DNA of 64,000 nucleotides from Cymodocea nodosa (lineage: Eukaryota > Streptophyta > Magnoliopsida > Alismatales > Cymodoceaceae), in the NCBI GenBank assembly GCA_036874045.1, contig CM072340.1, forward strand, positions 5,037,001 through 5,101,000, read 5' to 3'. This document shows, one piece after another, positions 34,447 to 46,900 of this stretch; position 1 is the first letter of the stretch; every line of letters begins with the position of its first letter. The translations under genes and the position numbers were made by a program. The notes below the pieces were generated by a model, which saw only the letters and a program-made list of their open reading frames with translations, was not told the DNA's origin and searched no databases.

Positions 34447-37231
34447 ATCAAACCCTGTTGGTTGTTCCATCCAAATATTTTCTTCTAACTCACCATGCAA
34501 GAAGGCAGTCTTTACATCTAGCTGTTCCAACTCTAGATTCTACGCTGCAGCAATAGATAACAAAATTCTAATAGATGTATGACGTACAACAGGAGCAAAT
34601 ACTTCATTGAAGTCAATTCCTTCTTGTTGTGATAACCTTTGGCAACTAATCTTGCCTTGTGCTGCACACCTGCATTGCCTTGAGTCCCAATCTTCTTCTT
34701 GTAGACCCATTTGCAGCCAACAATATTTGTGTTCTTTAGACGTTTTACCAGTTCCCAAGTCTTATTCTTATGGAGAGATTGGAGTTCCTCCTCCATAGCA
34801 GTCATCCAAAGACCAGCTTCTGAATTTTTTATTGCAGCTTCATATGTAGGTGGATCAACAGAATCCTCCACCTCAACTGCTACCTGTAAGGCAAAAGCAA
34901 CCAAACTGTCGTAGCCATATCTACTAGGAGGTCTAACGTCCCTTCTAGGATGATCTTTGCCAATGGTTCTTGGTGGTGGTTGCTCCACCTCTTCCTCCTC
35001 AACTTCATTTTCCTAAGTTTCATATGAGTTTTCTCTATTTTCAACTTGATCAGTGATAAGCGGCTATTGTGCGTCATCTAACTCCATCTGTTCAGGAATG
35101 GTGTGCTCAGTTTCTAGTGATGTACCTGTCAGTCTATCAGTTGCCTGCAAAAGAGAATTCTCATTAAAAGTAAATCACGGCTATATATTACTTTGTGAGA
35201 TTCAATATCATATATCCTGCATCCCTTTACACCAACACCATAGCCCACAAATATGCCTTTCTTTGCACGTGGTTCCAGCTTACCATTATTCACATGATAA
35301 TAAGCTGGACACCCAAAAACTCTGAGCTTTGAATAACTAGCAGATCTTTTCAACCATACCTCAAGAGGTATCTTCCCATCTAAGGTACTAGAAGGGGACC
35401 TGTTCATTAGATAGGAAGCTGTGTTAACAGCTTCTGCCCAAAATTTCTTGCTCAAACCTGCATGAGATAGCATACAACGTGCATTTTCTGGGAGTGTTCT
35501 ATTCAATCTTTCAGCCACTCCATTTTGCTGAGGGGTATATCTAACTATGTTGTGCCGTGTAATGCCTTCATATCTACAAAAATTATCAAATTCTTGAGAA
35601 CAAAACTCAAGACCATTATCAGTTCTAAGATATTTTACCTTTCTGTCTATTTGGTTTTCTACCTACTTCTTCCAATGCTTGAAGCTAGTAAAAGCTTCAC
35701 TTTTTTGCGCCAAAAAGAAAACCCAGTTCATTCTTGAATGATAATCAATAATAGAAAGAAAATATCTAAAACCTACAATAGAAGGCTGACGTGAAGGTCC
35801 CCAACAATCAGCATGAATATAATCAAGAACTCCCTTGGAGTTGTGCTGACTGCATGCAAATGACACTCTTTTCTGTTTACCAAAAACACAATGCTTGCAC
35901 ATTTCAATGCAAGTAACCTTGTGTCCATCAAACTTGCCTAGACTACTCAATTTTTGCATTCCTTTCTGCCCCAAATGACCCATCCTTGAGTGCCACATGA
36001 CAGAAAGATCCTGCTGACCAGATATAGCTGATGTAGTTGCGCCAACAATTGGAGTGCCCTGTAGAATGTATAAGGGACCAGATTTGGTTCCTTTCATAAC
36101 AACCAAAGAACCTTTTAGTATAGTGATTTTCCCCTCACCACCTGTATATCTGTAACCCTTAGAATCAAGGGCCATCAACGAGATCAGACTTTTTCCAAGC
36201 TTTGGGACGTGCCAAACGTCCTCCAGAATTCTAACTGTGCCATCATGCAGTTTAAATTTTTTAGTGCCCACACCAACTCTAGAACACACATCATCATTGG
36301 CTAAGGTCACTTGACCACCCTCCACCTGCTCATAGGTGTCAAAATACTCCCTAGTAGGAGTCATATGATGTGAAGCTCCTGAGTCCATAATTCATTGATC
36401 ATTTGAATAGGCACTGCAACAAACTGTAAGAGAGAAGTCATCACCTGATGTAGAACTGATTTCTACCACTGCAGTCTTTCCTTTGTTTATCAACTTGGGA
36501 CAAAGTGATTTCCATTGTCCTTTCTCCTTATAGTAATTGCAAGTATCCCTAGAATACTTGCCCTTTGACTTGCTTCTACTTCTATTCTTCCCTCCACCTT
36601 GTCTTTGGCTTCTTTCTCTATTCTCTTGCTGCTGAGTTGAGAGGCCAACACCACTTGCCTCATTTCTTCCTTGCACCATGTGCATGAGCTCCCTAGAATG
36701 AAGACTAGACCTCACCTCTTCCAGTGTAATTGAATCTCTTCCAACTACACAGGATTGAACAAAATTTTCATAACTCAACGGAAGTGAACAAAGCAAGATA
36801 AGAGCGGCATCTTCATCTTCTATGATCACTCCAATATTCTTTAGTTCCATTAGAATAGCATTTAGCTGATCTAAATGCTGCTTGAGAGGTACACCTTCCT
36901 TCATCTTTAAAGAGAACAGTCTTTGCTTTAACAATAACTTGTTTGTTAAAGACTTAGTCATATACAATGACTCATATTTCTGCCAAAGACCTGACGAGGT
37001 AGATTCATCTGCAACTTCTATTATAACTTCATCAGACAAACACAACAAGATGGTGGAGTGAGCTTTCTCCTCCTGCAATTCAAATTCTGGCGAATTTCTG
37101 TTCAAAGTGGTTTCCTTATTCAAAGGAGCCCAAATACCTTGTTGCTTTAGAAGTGTTTTCATCTTAATTTGCCATAAGCTGAAGCTATTCTTACCATCAA
37201 AATTTTCTATCTTCAACCCCAAGGTATTCAT
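34447..37231 (-). pseudogene. Copia D gag-pol, truncated in RT
   Basis: ATG at 37231 ('MNTLGLKIENFDGKNSF'). Gag with UBN2 region ('LCSLPLSYENFVQSCV') and a damaged zinc knuckle ('CNYYKEKGQWKSLC', His lost). Protease 'MDSGASHHMTPTREYFDTY'. Gag-pre-integrase 'MWHSRMGHLGQKGM', 'CKHCVFGKQKRVSF'. Integrase 'IHADCWGPSRQ', 'LRTDNGLEFCS', 'NGVAERLNRTL'. RT start 'EEELQSLHKNKTWELV', 'CKWVYKK', 'VARLVAKGY'-like region, then '[16 protein letters not shown]'. It breaks off at 'QPTGFD' (34447). One in-frame stop separates gag and protease (36389); others near 35660, 35126 and 34990, with a frame change about 34990. Confidence 0.9.
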
Positions 37232-37435
37232 AATTTTCAAATCAACAAACAACCAGCAATACACACAGTATATAGTCTGATTTCAACAAACACAATTCTG
37301 CGGCAAGATGCACAATGGCAAGCAATATTTCGACAACAATATGCTACTGAAAAACTACTGATTTCAATGAAATGCAATCAGCCACAAGCCAAGCACAACA
37401 CTCAACACAAAACAATAGCAAATACTCTCACAAAT
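37232..37435 (-). other. Leader of copia D
   Basis: Untranslated sequence 5' of the D gag on the minus strand. No primer site or LTR end is visible, so D's 5' LTR was probably lost when the X LTR now at 37436 came to lie here. Nothing else seen. Confidence 0.5.
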
Positions 37436-39050
37436 TGTTGAGTATTTTTGTTTTGATGATGTGTGTTGAATGAAAATAATCATATTTGCTCAATTACTAT
37501 TGCTTGTGAAAAGAAATTAAAATCATCAATTAATACAGAAAAAGCTTACTGATATAAATACTTGTCTGTATTGGATCTGAAGTTAATAACTAGTCGTTTC
37601 GTTGCATTAATTTCTCATTTAGCTAAACGTTAAGTTAACGTGTGTTTTTATTGAAAAGCATGATATGTTTTAATGTTATATCTTCTGTATCATGAACAGT
37701 GCACGTTTAGACAACTCGTTAAGTTAGAGTTTTATTTGTATAGAGGTCACGTGAGAACTCGTTAAGTTAGAAGATTAAAGGTTAAAATAGGTCACGTGAT
37801 AACTCATTAAGTTAGTGAGTAAAAAAAGAGACGAACTCATTAAGTTAGTGTTATACACGTGGTGAAATTATAAGTTATGAATGTTGTATTGTATCACGTG
37901 AGGTGCACATGTTTAACTTGTTAAGTTAACATAACTAAACGCGTTGAGTTGCTATATTGAACACTAAGGCAACGCGTTAGGTTAGCGTTTTAAACTTAAG
38001 TTGTTATTTTTTGCACGTGGTAAAATTCTTATTATAAAAACATTTGTGTATTACTGGTTTTCGTTGAGATATCATAACACAACGGAAATGGTTCGTTGAG
38101 TTATCATAACACAACGGAGATGGTTCGTTGAGATAGCATAATACCATGGACTTAGTTCGTTGAGTTAGCTACAGTACTTGTCACGTGAAATGGCACATGA
38201 GGAACTCGTTAAGTTAGAAACGTTAAGCTATATATATACTTGTGTTACTCGTTTAGTTAATATTAAAGTAACGACTTCTTATTACACTGATGAAAAACTT
38301 TTGGACAAGAAAGTTTATTTTGCAGGAAATTTTTCAGAGATCCAGGACTGATGATTAAAGAAAATTCGAAATATAAACATGGGTTAGAACGTGTGTGTTT
38401 CGATGAAGGAAAAAGAAAAGACGTGGAGAAGTGGAAAACTGGTAGTGGTTAAACGCGAAGGATATGCATGAAATGAAGATACAGTATAAAAGGCATAGAA
38501 TTCTTGTTGATCAATTTATCCTTGCACACAAAACGAAAAATCTTTTCAAGGATCAAACCATCCCTGCACACCAAAAGAAAAATCTTTTTCAGGGATCAAA
38601 AACACCTCTTCAGGAAAATCTCTCAAGTGGAAGAAAGTTCAGTGAAGCATAAAAAGGTAAGATTTTCGTCACTAAAGATTTGAAGTATCAGAAGAAAGCA
38701 AATTCGGTGAAGCCTGAAAAGACAAGATATTCGTCACTAAAGAATTGCTGAAGAAGAAAAAGAAGAAGAAGAAAGATCTCAAACAAGGAGAAAAGTTTTA
38801 AATTCCGTAAATTAGTTTTCTCTGTTTGTAGTTATGAAATTGTTTAGAAGATACATGGTATCGAAATATAATTGCATCTACAATTTCTAAGGAGAATTGA
38901 ATTGTATATTGTAATTGAAACCTTAAATAAAAATGATTTTATGAAAACAATGTCTCGACTTATTTTTGAGTTTTAAAGTTTCAATTATATTTCAGAATAT
39001 ATTAAAAATACATAATTCACCCCCCTCTTGTGTAGCCATACGATCCTACA
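37436..39050 (+). repeat. Copia family X LTR, complete, plus orientation
   Basis: TGTTGAGTATTTTTG ... CGATCCTACA, 1,615 bp. The array of 'aactcgttaagttag' units with CACGTG boxes lies at 37690-38220. Two TATA candidates follow: CTATATATATACTT at 38229-38241 and AGTATAAAAGGC at 38483-38494. Not followed by a primer site, and the flanking five bases (CAAAT left, ATAAG right) do not match, so it is neither a 5' LTR in place nor a clean solo LTR. Confidence 0.9.
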
Positions 39051-39090
39051 ATAAGAATTTTACCACGTGCAAAAATAACAACTTAAGTTT
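39051..39090 (-). repeat. Short inverted scrap of X LTR
   Basis: 'ataagaattttaccacgtgc' and the next 20 bases are the inverse of about 37995-38035 in the neighbouring LTR. It forms the seam between the plus-strand X LTR and gypsy B. Confidence 0.7.
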
Positions 39091-39646
39091 CAGTAATCAA
39101 CCTGCAAAGATATTTAGAATATATGTAAATTACATACAAAGTATATCATCTTCATATAGGTGTTAATTATATTATCGTTTGTTCTTCTTTTTATCATCTG
39201 TAATCCTGAATTTTCCAATAAGTTTTTCCAGGAGAAATTTCAACAACATACGAATCAAAGTACAATCTAATTCAATCTGATTAAGACAAGTAGAATAAAG
39301 AATTGTATTTCCATTAAACAACTTCAAAAGTCAATTCCAGATTCATATTTCAGCAATTTTAGATAACAGAAAATATACTTGATTCATAAGATATCTGTAT
39401 TTCACAAAACACTTGTATATTTTCAGAATAGTATATGTTTTTTTTTTTTTTTTTTGTACTTTAAAAGTTAATTTGACAAGCTTGAATCATACCAGAGCTT
39501 TCTAATGTACCCATGTAACGAGCTTTCAGTCAACAATCCCAGATCTGATCAAGATCTTAGGTTGCCAGATTTTCAAAGTCCTTTTTCAGGTCAACAATCC
39601 TTACATACCTATCTGCTCAAGTACAAAAGGCTTGTGATCAAACAAG
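39091..39646 (-). mobile_element. Gypsy B 3' noncoding remnant
   Basis: Matches A 3150-3695. At about 39648 the sequence jumps into the F-box ORF at a point equal to A 5395, so roughly 1.7 kb present in A is missing. The seam shows a CAAT shared by both sides. Contains a T run at 39438-39454. No ORF. Confidence 0.8.
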
Positions 39647-40174
39647 TCAATTTCCTGTAGGTCTCCAATAATATAATTTTTCAGGAATTGCAGAATTTTT
39701 ATCAGAAAATATTAAAGCTGACCCACAATTTTCAGTTGGTGCTTCAAATATATTAGGTCTTCCTATATTACATTCTTCTCCTGTTATAGGATTTCTTATC
39801 AAAATCTCAAGTAATGATAAATTTGCATACCTTGGTCTCGTCTTGTATATGATTAATCCTTCATCTATCCTCATAATATGACTCATTCCTTCTAATGCAT
39901 TAGTTGGAATTCCAGTAGTTTCTTCCATAGCCAGATATTCATGGGTATTTGAACTACGATTAAATGACCTCCATATGAATCCATCTCTAATCTTAGTCAT
40001 TTTTGCAGCTTGTAGTCCCTGAAAATATTTTTCTTCAATACAGTCTTTAATTTCCTTTGATACACAACACATCCTGCACAGATCTTTAGCTGACAAGTTA
40101 CTTAGTATTTCCCTTTGTGCATCCAACGGTAATTGCATTAATTCCATTTGTCGATTCAGTCTGAAGCTTTCCAT
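39647..40174 (-). pseudogene. F-box-like gene of gypsy B, C-terminally truncated
   Basis: 175 residues from ATG 40174 ('MESFRLNRQMELMQ'). F-box region 'LPLDAQREILSNLSAKDL' then 'CRMCCVSKEIKDCI' (residues about 15-47). Residues about 125-150 ('LLEILIRNPITGEECNIG') resemble the start of an F-box-associated domain. Colinear with A's protein up to 'YYWRPTGN', then a stop created by the deletion. The start codon lies in the sequence that is exon 1 in A; here it is fused directly to exon 2 (junction 40157/40156). Confidence 0.75.
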
Positions 40175-40640
40175 TCTATAAATATTTGTTGTCGGATGAA
40201 GGTTGAATCAGCTGCTTCTCCTTTTAGTTCCTCCAACGCCTTCTCCTTTCTCTTAAAAGTGCTGGTAACTTGTAAATAACATTCTGTTTCATATATATAC
40301 TGCGCATCCATAAAGTGAATAAATCTCGTTGCAAGAACGTGTCTTGCAACGTGCATCGTGGTTCCTGTTTTAATGGGTACGTGTACCACTATTAATTTCA
40401 AATTTTGGTAACCGCTAAACCGACGAAGTTTCGTTTGTGGTTAAAAGAATAATTGTTCTGCTTAATCCACGAACTAACCTCATTGAGTTATAGATTACTC
40501 AACATAACACAATCAGTTACTATTGCTAACTCCACGGACTAACTTCGTTGAGTTACAGATAACTCAACGGAGTGACCTTATATTATATTACTGACCTCGT
40601 GGAGTTATGGTTAACTCAACGGACTTACTTCGTTGAGTTA
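40175..40640 (-). promoter_or_regulatory. Promoter-like region before the F-box gene of B
   Basis: TATA-like GTATATATATGAAAC on the minus strand at 40286-40300, about 115 bases before the ATG. Upstream, 40480-40640 holds at least three inverted pairs of 'cgttgagttac' and 'taactcaacgga'. Matches the arrangement at 7494-7870 in A. Confidence 0.5.
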
Positions 40641-41086
40641 ACACTTAGCAACTTCTAAGTTTTACTCTCGTAAGTTTTCTATTCTGTTTTTTTTTTTTTT
40701 TTTTTTCTTTGTCATTCTGCTAACTATAATAAAGTTAAATCTTTGTCATTAATGCCTCATTTTGATTAAAATACATTTAAATCTGAACATTATATAAAGA
40801 TTTTAAATTGCAGGTCATTTTATGTTATGCAGAATTTACATTTTACCTTATAACATGTAGAAATTTTTAAGCAGTTATCCTGTCATTCAGCAAATTGTAA
40901 ATCTGTTACATATTCATTCATAAAGTTTCACAATAACATAATATTCAATAATTTCCATTCATTTCACATTCAAAACACGTATGAAAATTGCATCTGAAAA
41001 ATTATATTCATTAATATGAATCAATTACATTACAAGTACATCATACAATTTCATATAATTTTACACAAGTAGACGAACAATACAAT
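40641..41086. other. AT-rich spacer, nothing recognised
   Basis: Contains a T run at 40687-40705. Corresponds to A 7871-8293. No ORF or repeat unit stands out. Confidence 0.5.
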
Positions 41087-43296
41087 TTAATCTCTATGCC
41101 TAAGTTCATCTACTTCCTTTTGGAGTTTTTCTAATTGCTGCTCTAATTGATTTATCCTCTCTACTGCTCTTGCAATTCCTCTAGAAGGTACTGCTAGTTC
41201 TGCAGCTACAAAATTTCTGTATTCTTTCACTGAAATGGTTCTAGATCTTATCCTTTTTGTTGTCCATTTAGTGAAATCAATACTATCCACCATCAGTAGT
41301 GGAATCAAATCTCCATAAAATAATTTCTCCTTTACTGTTTTCAACTTGGAGATAAAAACTGCAGACCAATTTATTTGGATCTTATTTACAACTGCATACG
41401 TGGCCCATTTGACAAATTGACTTAATTCTATGTCATGGCCCTGTCGTTGATAGACATTCTTAATCAGAATGTTAGCTACCATGTGTGCTTTACCATTTAA
41501 ATGCTTCAATCTGTTTAATAATGGCACACCAGGATTGATAGCTAAACAATCCTTAATTTGCTGCTCAGTCCATTCAACTGCAGTTGTATCCTCCAAAATT
41601 TTTGTTCCTTCATTCTTTAAACCAAATATGTTGTGGAGAAGCTCTGGTGTTATCTGTACATCAGCTTCCTCCACGTTTGAAATTAATTCTCCTTCTCCTT
41701 CTCTTAAATTTGCATAGAAACAGGGCACTAAATTCTCATATATTACATGCCCTCTATCTTGAGATATAAATTGCAGTAGACCTTGGAATTCAAATAGATC
41801 TTTGATTTCTTGCATTCCATCCCAATTTACTGGTCTACTGTAAATAATATCGTAACCCCTTATTTCTTGGTATTTGATATAAGCTTCCTGACTACAAAAA
41901 TGTACTTCATTCAAAATTGTTGTTTTAGTCGGGTCAGGAAGGTGACTTTGTTGCTCCAGAGGGGTTTGCTCTTGCTCTTCCTCTAGCATAGGCTGCATTT
42001 GGACATTCTCTTCAGATTCCTGAATTTTTGCTTTTGCTTTTGTCTGTGGTGGTGAGCCGGTAGAACTCTCCACTCTGTCTTGAATTCTTTTCATAATTTG
42101 CTGAAGAGTTTCTTGCTCTTCAGTGGAATCTGTGAAATTATTTTTGTCCAAATGGCTTCTTTCAGCCTCTTCATTTTCTACTCTTTCTTCTTCCTCCTGA
42201 CTACCAATCTGTTCTGTTACTGTTCTTTTTGATTCTGTAACAGATTGGGATGGAGTCACGGGCAATTCAGTTTCTGCCCTAATTTCTGTTTCTTCTTGTA
42301 CAGGCTGCAAACTAATTTCAGCCTGATTTTTTTCTTTTCTTTGCTCCTCCTCAGATTCGGATAGTAGGTTGATAAAAATCTACTCCACAGGCCCTGTAAA
42401 AATTAGTACTTCAGATTTAATTTCCTCATATTCAGGCACTTTTCTTTTCCTTTCTTTTTTCTGATTAGTTGTGCCTGTTCTTCCTCTTCATCTTCTGAAA
42501 TTAAATCTATAAAAGTAGGCTCTACAGGCCTTCGAGCCACAAGTATTGGCTCTTCTTGTTTAACTTTAATTGCTGGTCTCGAAGGACCAGCTTCATCTCC
42601 TTTTGCAGTAGGTTTGGCAACAGTTCTGGCAGTAGCTGTGTGATGCTGTTCCACTTTGATTTTATATTGGGCTTTCAACTTTTCTGCAGCCCTCTTTTTG
42701 TATAGTGCATCAAACACTAGGTGTGCTTTAGCCACTGCCAAATCTTCTGATTCTCGATTTTTTCCAACTTGAACCAGTTCTGCAAATTCTCTTATTTCTT
42801 CTTCAATCGAAGGCCCCATCATTTTTGCTCGTGTCAATGGCTTAAATGGTGGAACAGAAGGTCTAGACTGCTGCTCCTCAGGAACAAGTCTTTCAGCAGT
42901 TAGTTCCTCCCGTTCTTCAGTTGCCTCTTCATTTGCTTTCCTTTCTTGCTCCCAGATCACCCGTTTAGCTTGTCTACAGATTCGTCTTTTGAACCAGAGT
43001 TGGGATTTACGCTGGATTAATTCTAGGGCAACTTCATTACTTGGCCTTATTTGTCTTTCCTTACTTACTGCTATTTCTGTTGCTATTCTGATTCGTGTTT
43101 CCATCATTTGAGGTATTCGTATATCCATATCTACTAAATCTCTTCTCAACTTGAAAAGTTCTGATTCTACCTTCTGTAGCTCTTTCTCTCTTGTCGTATT
43201 TCTGATCTTCTGTCGCGTGTGCCACTCTTCTGATTCCTTCAGAAATTATGATGTATCAACAACATCTTCCCAGAATTCAGGCGTCATCTTCATCAT
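41087..43296 (-). pseudogene. Extra ORF after pol in gypsy B (one frameshift from open)
   Basis: ATG at 43296 ('MMKMTPEFWEDVVDTS'), ending at 41087 after 'KLQKEVDELRHRD', about 735 codons. N-terminal charged helical region; linker with 'AGPSRPAIKVKQEEP'; acidic motif 'FIDLISEDEEEEQ' (about 42480-42520); a second, 'FINLLSESEEEQ' (about 42350-42385). Then the 250-residue core: 'EIKDLFEFQGLLQFISQ', 'VQITPELLHNIFGLKNEG', 'NKIQINWSAVFISKL', 'KLFYGDLIPLLM', followed by a C-terminal coiled coil. Stops at 43247 and 42380 and one frameshift near 42440. The last 407 residues are open. No signal peptide or membrane helix is seen, so it does not look like an envelope protein despite its position. Confidence 0.8.
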
Positions 43297-43379
43297 TGTG
43301 GAGTTACACAACAGCACGTAATCGCTCTGATTTCTACTGTTCTAGATTCTAAATGATTTGTCGGATAATGCCCCTAAAA

Positions 43380-43580
43380 CCCTAGGTTTTAGTTTAAATA
43401 AGCACTAAGTTTAGGCAAGTAATCGGGTCATTTTCCGAACCAACTATTATTATTTTATCCGCAGTCTTAGCTACAGTACTCCGTTGTGTTACAGGTAACT
43501 CAACGGAATAAGCTCGTTGACTAACTCAAGACTTAACGAAGTAAACTCGTTAAGTTAAGCGTAACTCAACGGACTCCTCG
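43380..43580 (-). promoter_or_regulatory. TATA-like box and palindromic array before the extra ORF of B
   Basis: GCTTATTTAAACT on the minus strand at 43391-43403, about 95-105 bases before ATG 43296. The array at 43475-43575 has 'gttgtgttacaggtaactca', 'taagctcgttga' and 'gtaactcaacggac' units. Same arrangement and spacing as A. Confidence 0.5.
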
Positions 43581-43599
43581 TACAAGCAAATATAATAAT

Positions 43600-43939
43600 A
43601 AAAATATTACAGAGAATAGTTTTTCTATTTTTTTTTACAGGTTTAACCGATACTATGCTTCGGTCAGACCTAAATATTTTTTTATTTTTTTTATCTTTCT
43701 TTTGATTGAATCGAACTATGTTTTGGTAAAACAAATTTTTTTCTGAAAATTAATATTCAATTTCTTTTTCCCGGTTTAACCGATACTATGCTTCGATAAA
43801 ACCAATATATTTTTTTTAATGTTCTGGTCATACCGATGCTATGCTTCGGTCAGACCTAAATATTTTTTTAATTTTCCGGCCATATTGATGGATCCAATCG
43901 GTTGAACCGCAACTATTTTTATGTTTTATATATATTTTT

Positions 43940-43970
<31 letters not shown>

Positions 43971-43990
43971 AACATAAAAACTGATTTCTT
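43600..43990. repeat. CGGTTTAACCGA-type repeat array after integrase of B
   Basis: Several units of the form 'ggtttaaccgatactatgct' + 'tcggtcagacc', separated by T-rich spacers, then 'tcggttgaaccgc' and an (AT)n run (43947-43970). Unit 'cgatactatgcttcgg' occurs at least three times in nearly identical form. Corresponds to 10880-11230 in A. Confidence 0.75.
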
Positions 43991-43991
43991 A

Positions 43992-46900
43992 CTAAGTAAA
44001 ACTCAAGTAGTCCTCTACTCTGATTTCTTCTATAATTCCAAAGGAGCTTTTTGGTGTTTTCAAAATAGGTTTAAGTCTTTGTCCATTTACTTTAAATATA
44101 TTCTGATTTTTAGGATTTTCAATTTCAATAGCTCCATAAGGATAAACATTTCGAACTATGTAAGGTCCTACCCATTTAGATCTTAATTTTCCTGGATGGT
44201 TATGGAGTCTAGCCATATAAAGATATACTTATTGTCCTATTTCAAAGTTTTTAGGAATAATTTTTCTATCATGCTAGAATTTCATTTTCTCTTTTTCTCT
44301 TACAGTCTTTGAATAAGCTTCATTTCTAAATTCTTCTAATTCAATTAGTTGCATTTTCCTATTTTCAGCAGCTTGATTTAAATTAGTGTTCAGAGTTTTT
44401 AATGCCCAATAAGCTTTATGTTCTATTTCAGCAGGTAAATGACAACTTTTTCCATATACTAGCCTAAAAGATGACATACCTAAGCTCGTTTTATAAGCAA
44501 TTCTATAAGCCCAAAGTGCATCAATCAATCTATTAGCCTAATCTGTTCTAGTAGGATTTACTACTTTTTCCAAGATTAATTTAATTTGTTTGTTTGCACT
44601 TTCTACTTGTCCACTTGTTTGCGGATGATATGATGTTGCAATTTTGTGGTTTACTCCATATTTCTTCATTAAGGCTTCAAAACTTCTATTACAGAAATGA
44701 GTTCCTCTATCACTAATAATAGCTTTAGGTAGTCCAAATCTGGCAAATATATTTGTTCTTATAAATTGTATTACCACTTTGTTATCGTTAGTTTTTATAG
44801 GAATAGCTTCTATCCATTTAGATACATAATCCACTCCCAACAATATGTAATTAAATTCATTAGATATAGGAAATGGACCCATAAAATCTATTCCCCACAC
44901 ATCAAAGATTTCAACCTCAACAATAGGATTTAGAGGCATCATATTCCTCTTTGATATTCTTCCTATTTGTTGACATCTTAAACAACTTAAGCAATATTTA
45001 TGAGCATCTTTGAATAGTGTTGGCCAATAAAACCTACATTGCAGAATTTTTGCAGCAGTTTTCCCTGAACCAAAATGTCCTCCACAAGCTTGGTCATGAT
45101 AGAAAGACAATATGCTCGAATATTCAGTTTCTGGAACACACCTCCTTAAAACCAAATCAGGACATTTCTTAAATAAGTAAGGGTCTTCCTATTAGTAATA
45201 TTTTACTCTTGAGAAAAACAATTTCTTATCCTATCTATTCCAATCCTTAGGTGTTAAACCAGTAACTAAGTAATTAACTATGTCTGCATACCAAGGCATT
45301 GTGTTGATGGTCATTAATTGTTCATCAAGAAAATTATCCTGAATTTCAATATTTGATTTTTCTATTTGTAATCTTGATAAATGATCTGCTACTACATTCT
45401 CACAACCTTTTTTATCTTTAATTTCTAGATCGAATTCTTGCAATAATAATATCCATCGGATCAATCTAGGTTTAGTTTCTTTTTTCTTTATTAGATGTTT
45501 TAGAGCTGAATGATCCGTGTATACTATTACTTTAGCTCCAATCAAATATGATCTAAACATTTCTAAAGCAAACACAACAGCTAATAATTCTTTTTCAGTA
45601 GTTGTGTAATTAACTTGAGCATCATTTAAGGTTTTGCTTGCATAATGAATCACTCTAGGAGATTTTTCTATTTTCTATCCTAACACTGCTCCTACAGCAA
45701 AATCAGAAGCATCGCACATTAATTCAAATGGATGGTTCCAATTAGGTGCTTGAATTATAGGAGTTGAAATTAAGCTAGTCTTAAGTCTAAAAAATGCTTC
45801 CTTGCAATTTTTATCAAAGTTAAATGGAACATCTTTTAATAGATTAGTTAAAGGTCTAGCTATCTTGCTAAAGTCTTTAGTAAATCTTCTATAAAAACCA
45901 GCATGTCCTAGAAATGATCTAATATCTTTTACTGATTTAGGTTCTGGTAGATTAGAAATTACTTCTATTTTAGCTTTATCTACTTCCAACCCTTTTTTAG
46001 AAACAACAAGCCCTAAGACTATTCCTTGTTTAACCATGAAGTGACATTTTTCCCAATTTAAAACCAGATTTTTTTCCACACAGCGTTTTAATATTTGGTC
46101 TAAATTGCTTAAACACACTTCATATGAGTTGCCATATACAGTAAAATCATCCATAAATATTTCTAAAAATTCATCAGTCATTCTAGTAAATATGCCCTGC
46201 ACACACCTTTGAAAGGTAGCTGGTGCATTGCATAATCCGAATGGCATTCTTTTAAAAGCATAAGTTCCATTAGGATAGGTGAAAGTTGCTTTCTCTTGAT
46301 CCTCTAATGCTACTGGAATTTGATTATACCCTGAATACCCGTCTAGGAAACAAAAATATTCTTGCCTTGCTAATCTTTCCAGCATTTGATCTATAAAAGG
46401 TAAGGGAAAATGATCTTTCCTAGTCACAACATTCAGCTTTCTATAGTCTATACATACTCTCTAGCCTGATTGAATTCTAGTAGGTACCAAGTCTTGACTT
46501 TCATTCCTAATAACTGTTAATCCTGATTTTTTGGGAACTACATGGATTGGACTAACCCACGAGCTATTAGAAATCGGATATATTATATCATTATCTAACC
46601 ATTTAACTATTTCCTTCTTGACTACTTCCTTAAGGTTTGGATTTAATCTCCTCTCAGGAATTCTAACAAGTTTAGCATTCTTTTCTAAATATATTTGGTG
46701 ACAGCATAAAGTTGAACTTAATCCTTTTATATCAGTCATAGTCCATCCTATTGCTTCTTTATAACTTTTTATTACCTCTTTTAATTTAGCTATTTGATCC
46801 TCTTTCAAATCTGAAGCAATAATGATTGGACAGGTCCGTTTATCTTCCAGAAATATATAGGTTAATTCAGGAGGTAAATGTTTTAATTCTAAATGCTGCC

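Larger units (their letters stand above)
34447..37435 (-). mobile_element. Copia element D (Tork/Tnt1-like), 5' half only
   Basis: A different copia lineage from E, X and Y. Contains leader, gag, protease, integrase and the first part of RT, then ends abruptly at 34447. No LTR, primer site or PPT is recognised. On the right it meets the X LTR at 37436. Confidence 0.8.

Noticed and set aside
37690..38220. Regular repeats that could suggest a CRISPR array
   Set aside because: Unit length, spacing and sequence vary, spacers are not unique, units are partly inverted, and the context is a plant LTR.
41087..43296. The extra ORF as a true envelope gene
   Set aside because: It is in the env position, but I see no signal peptide, membrane anchor or cleavage site; the protein is charged, acidic and coiled-coil.
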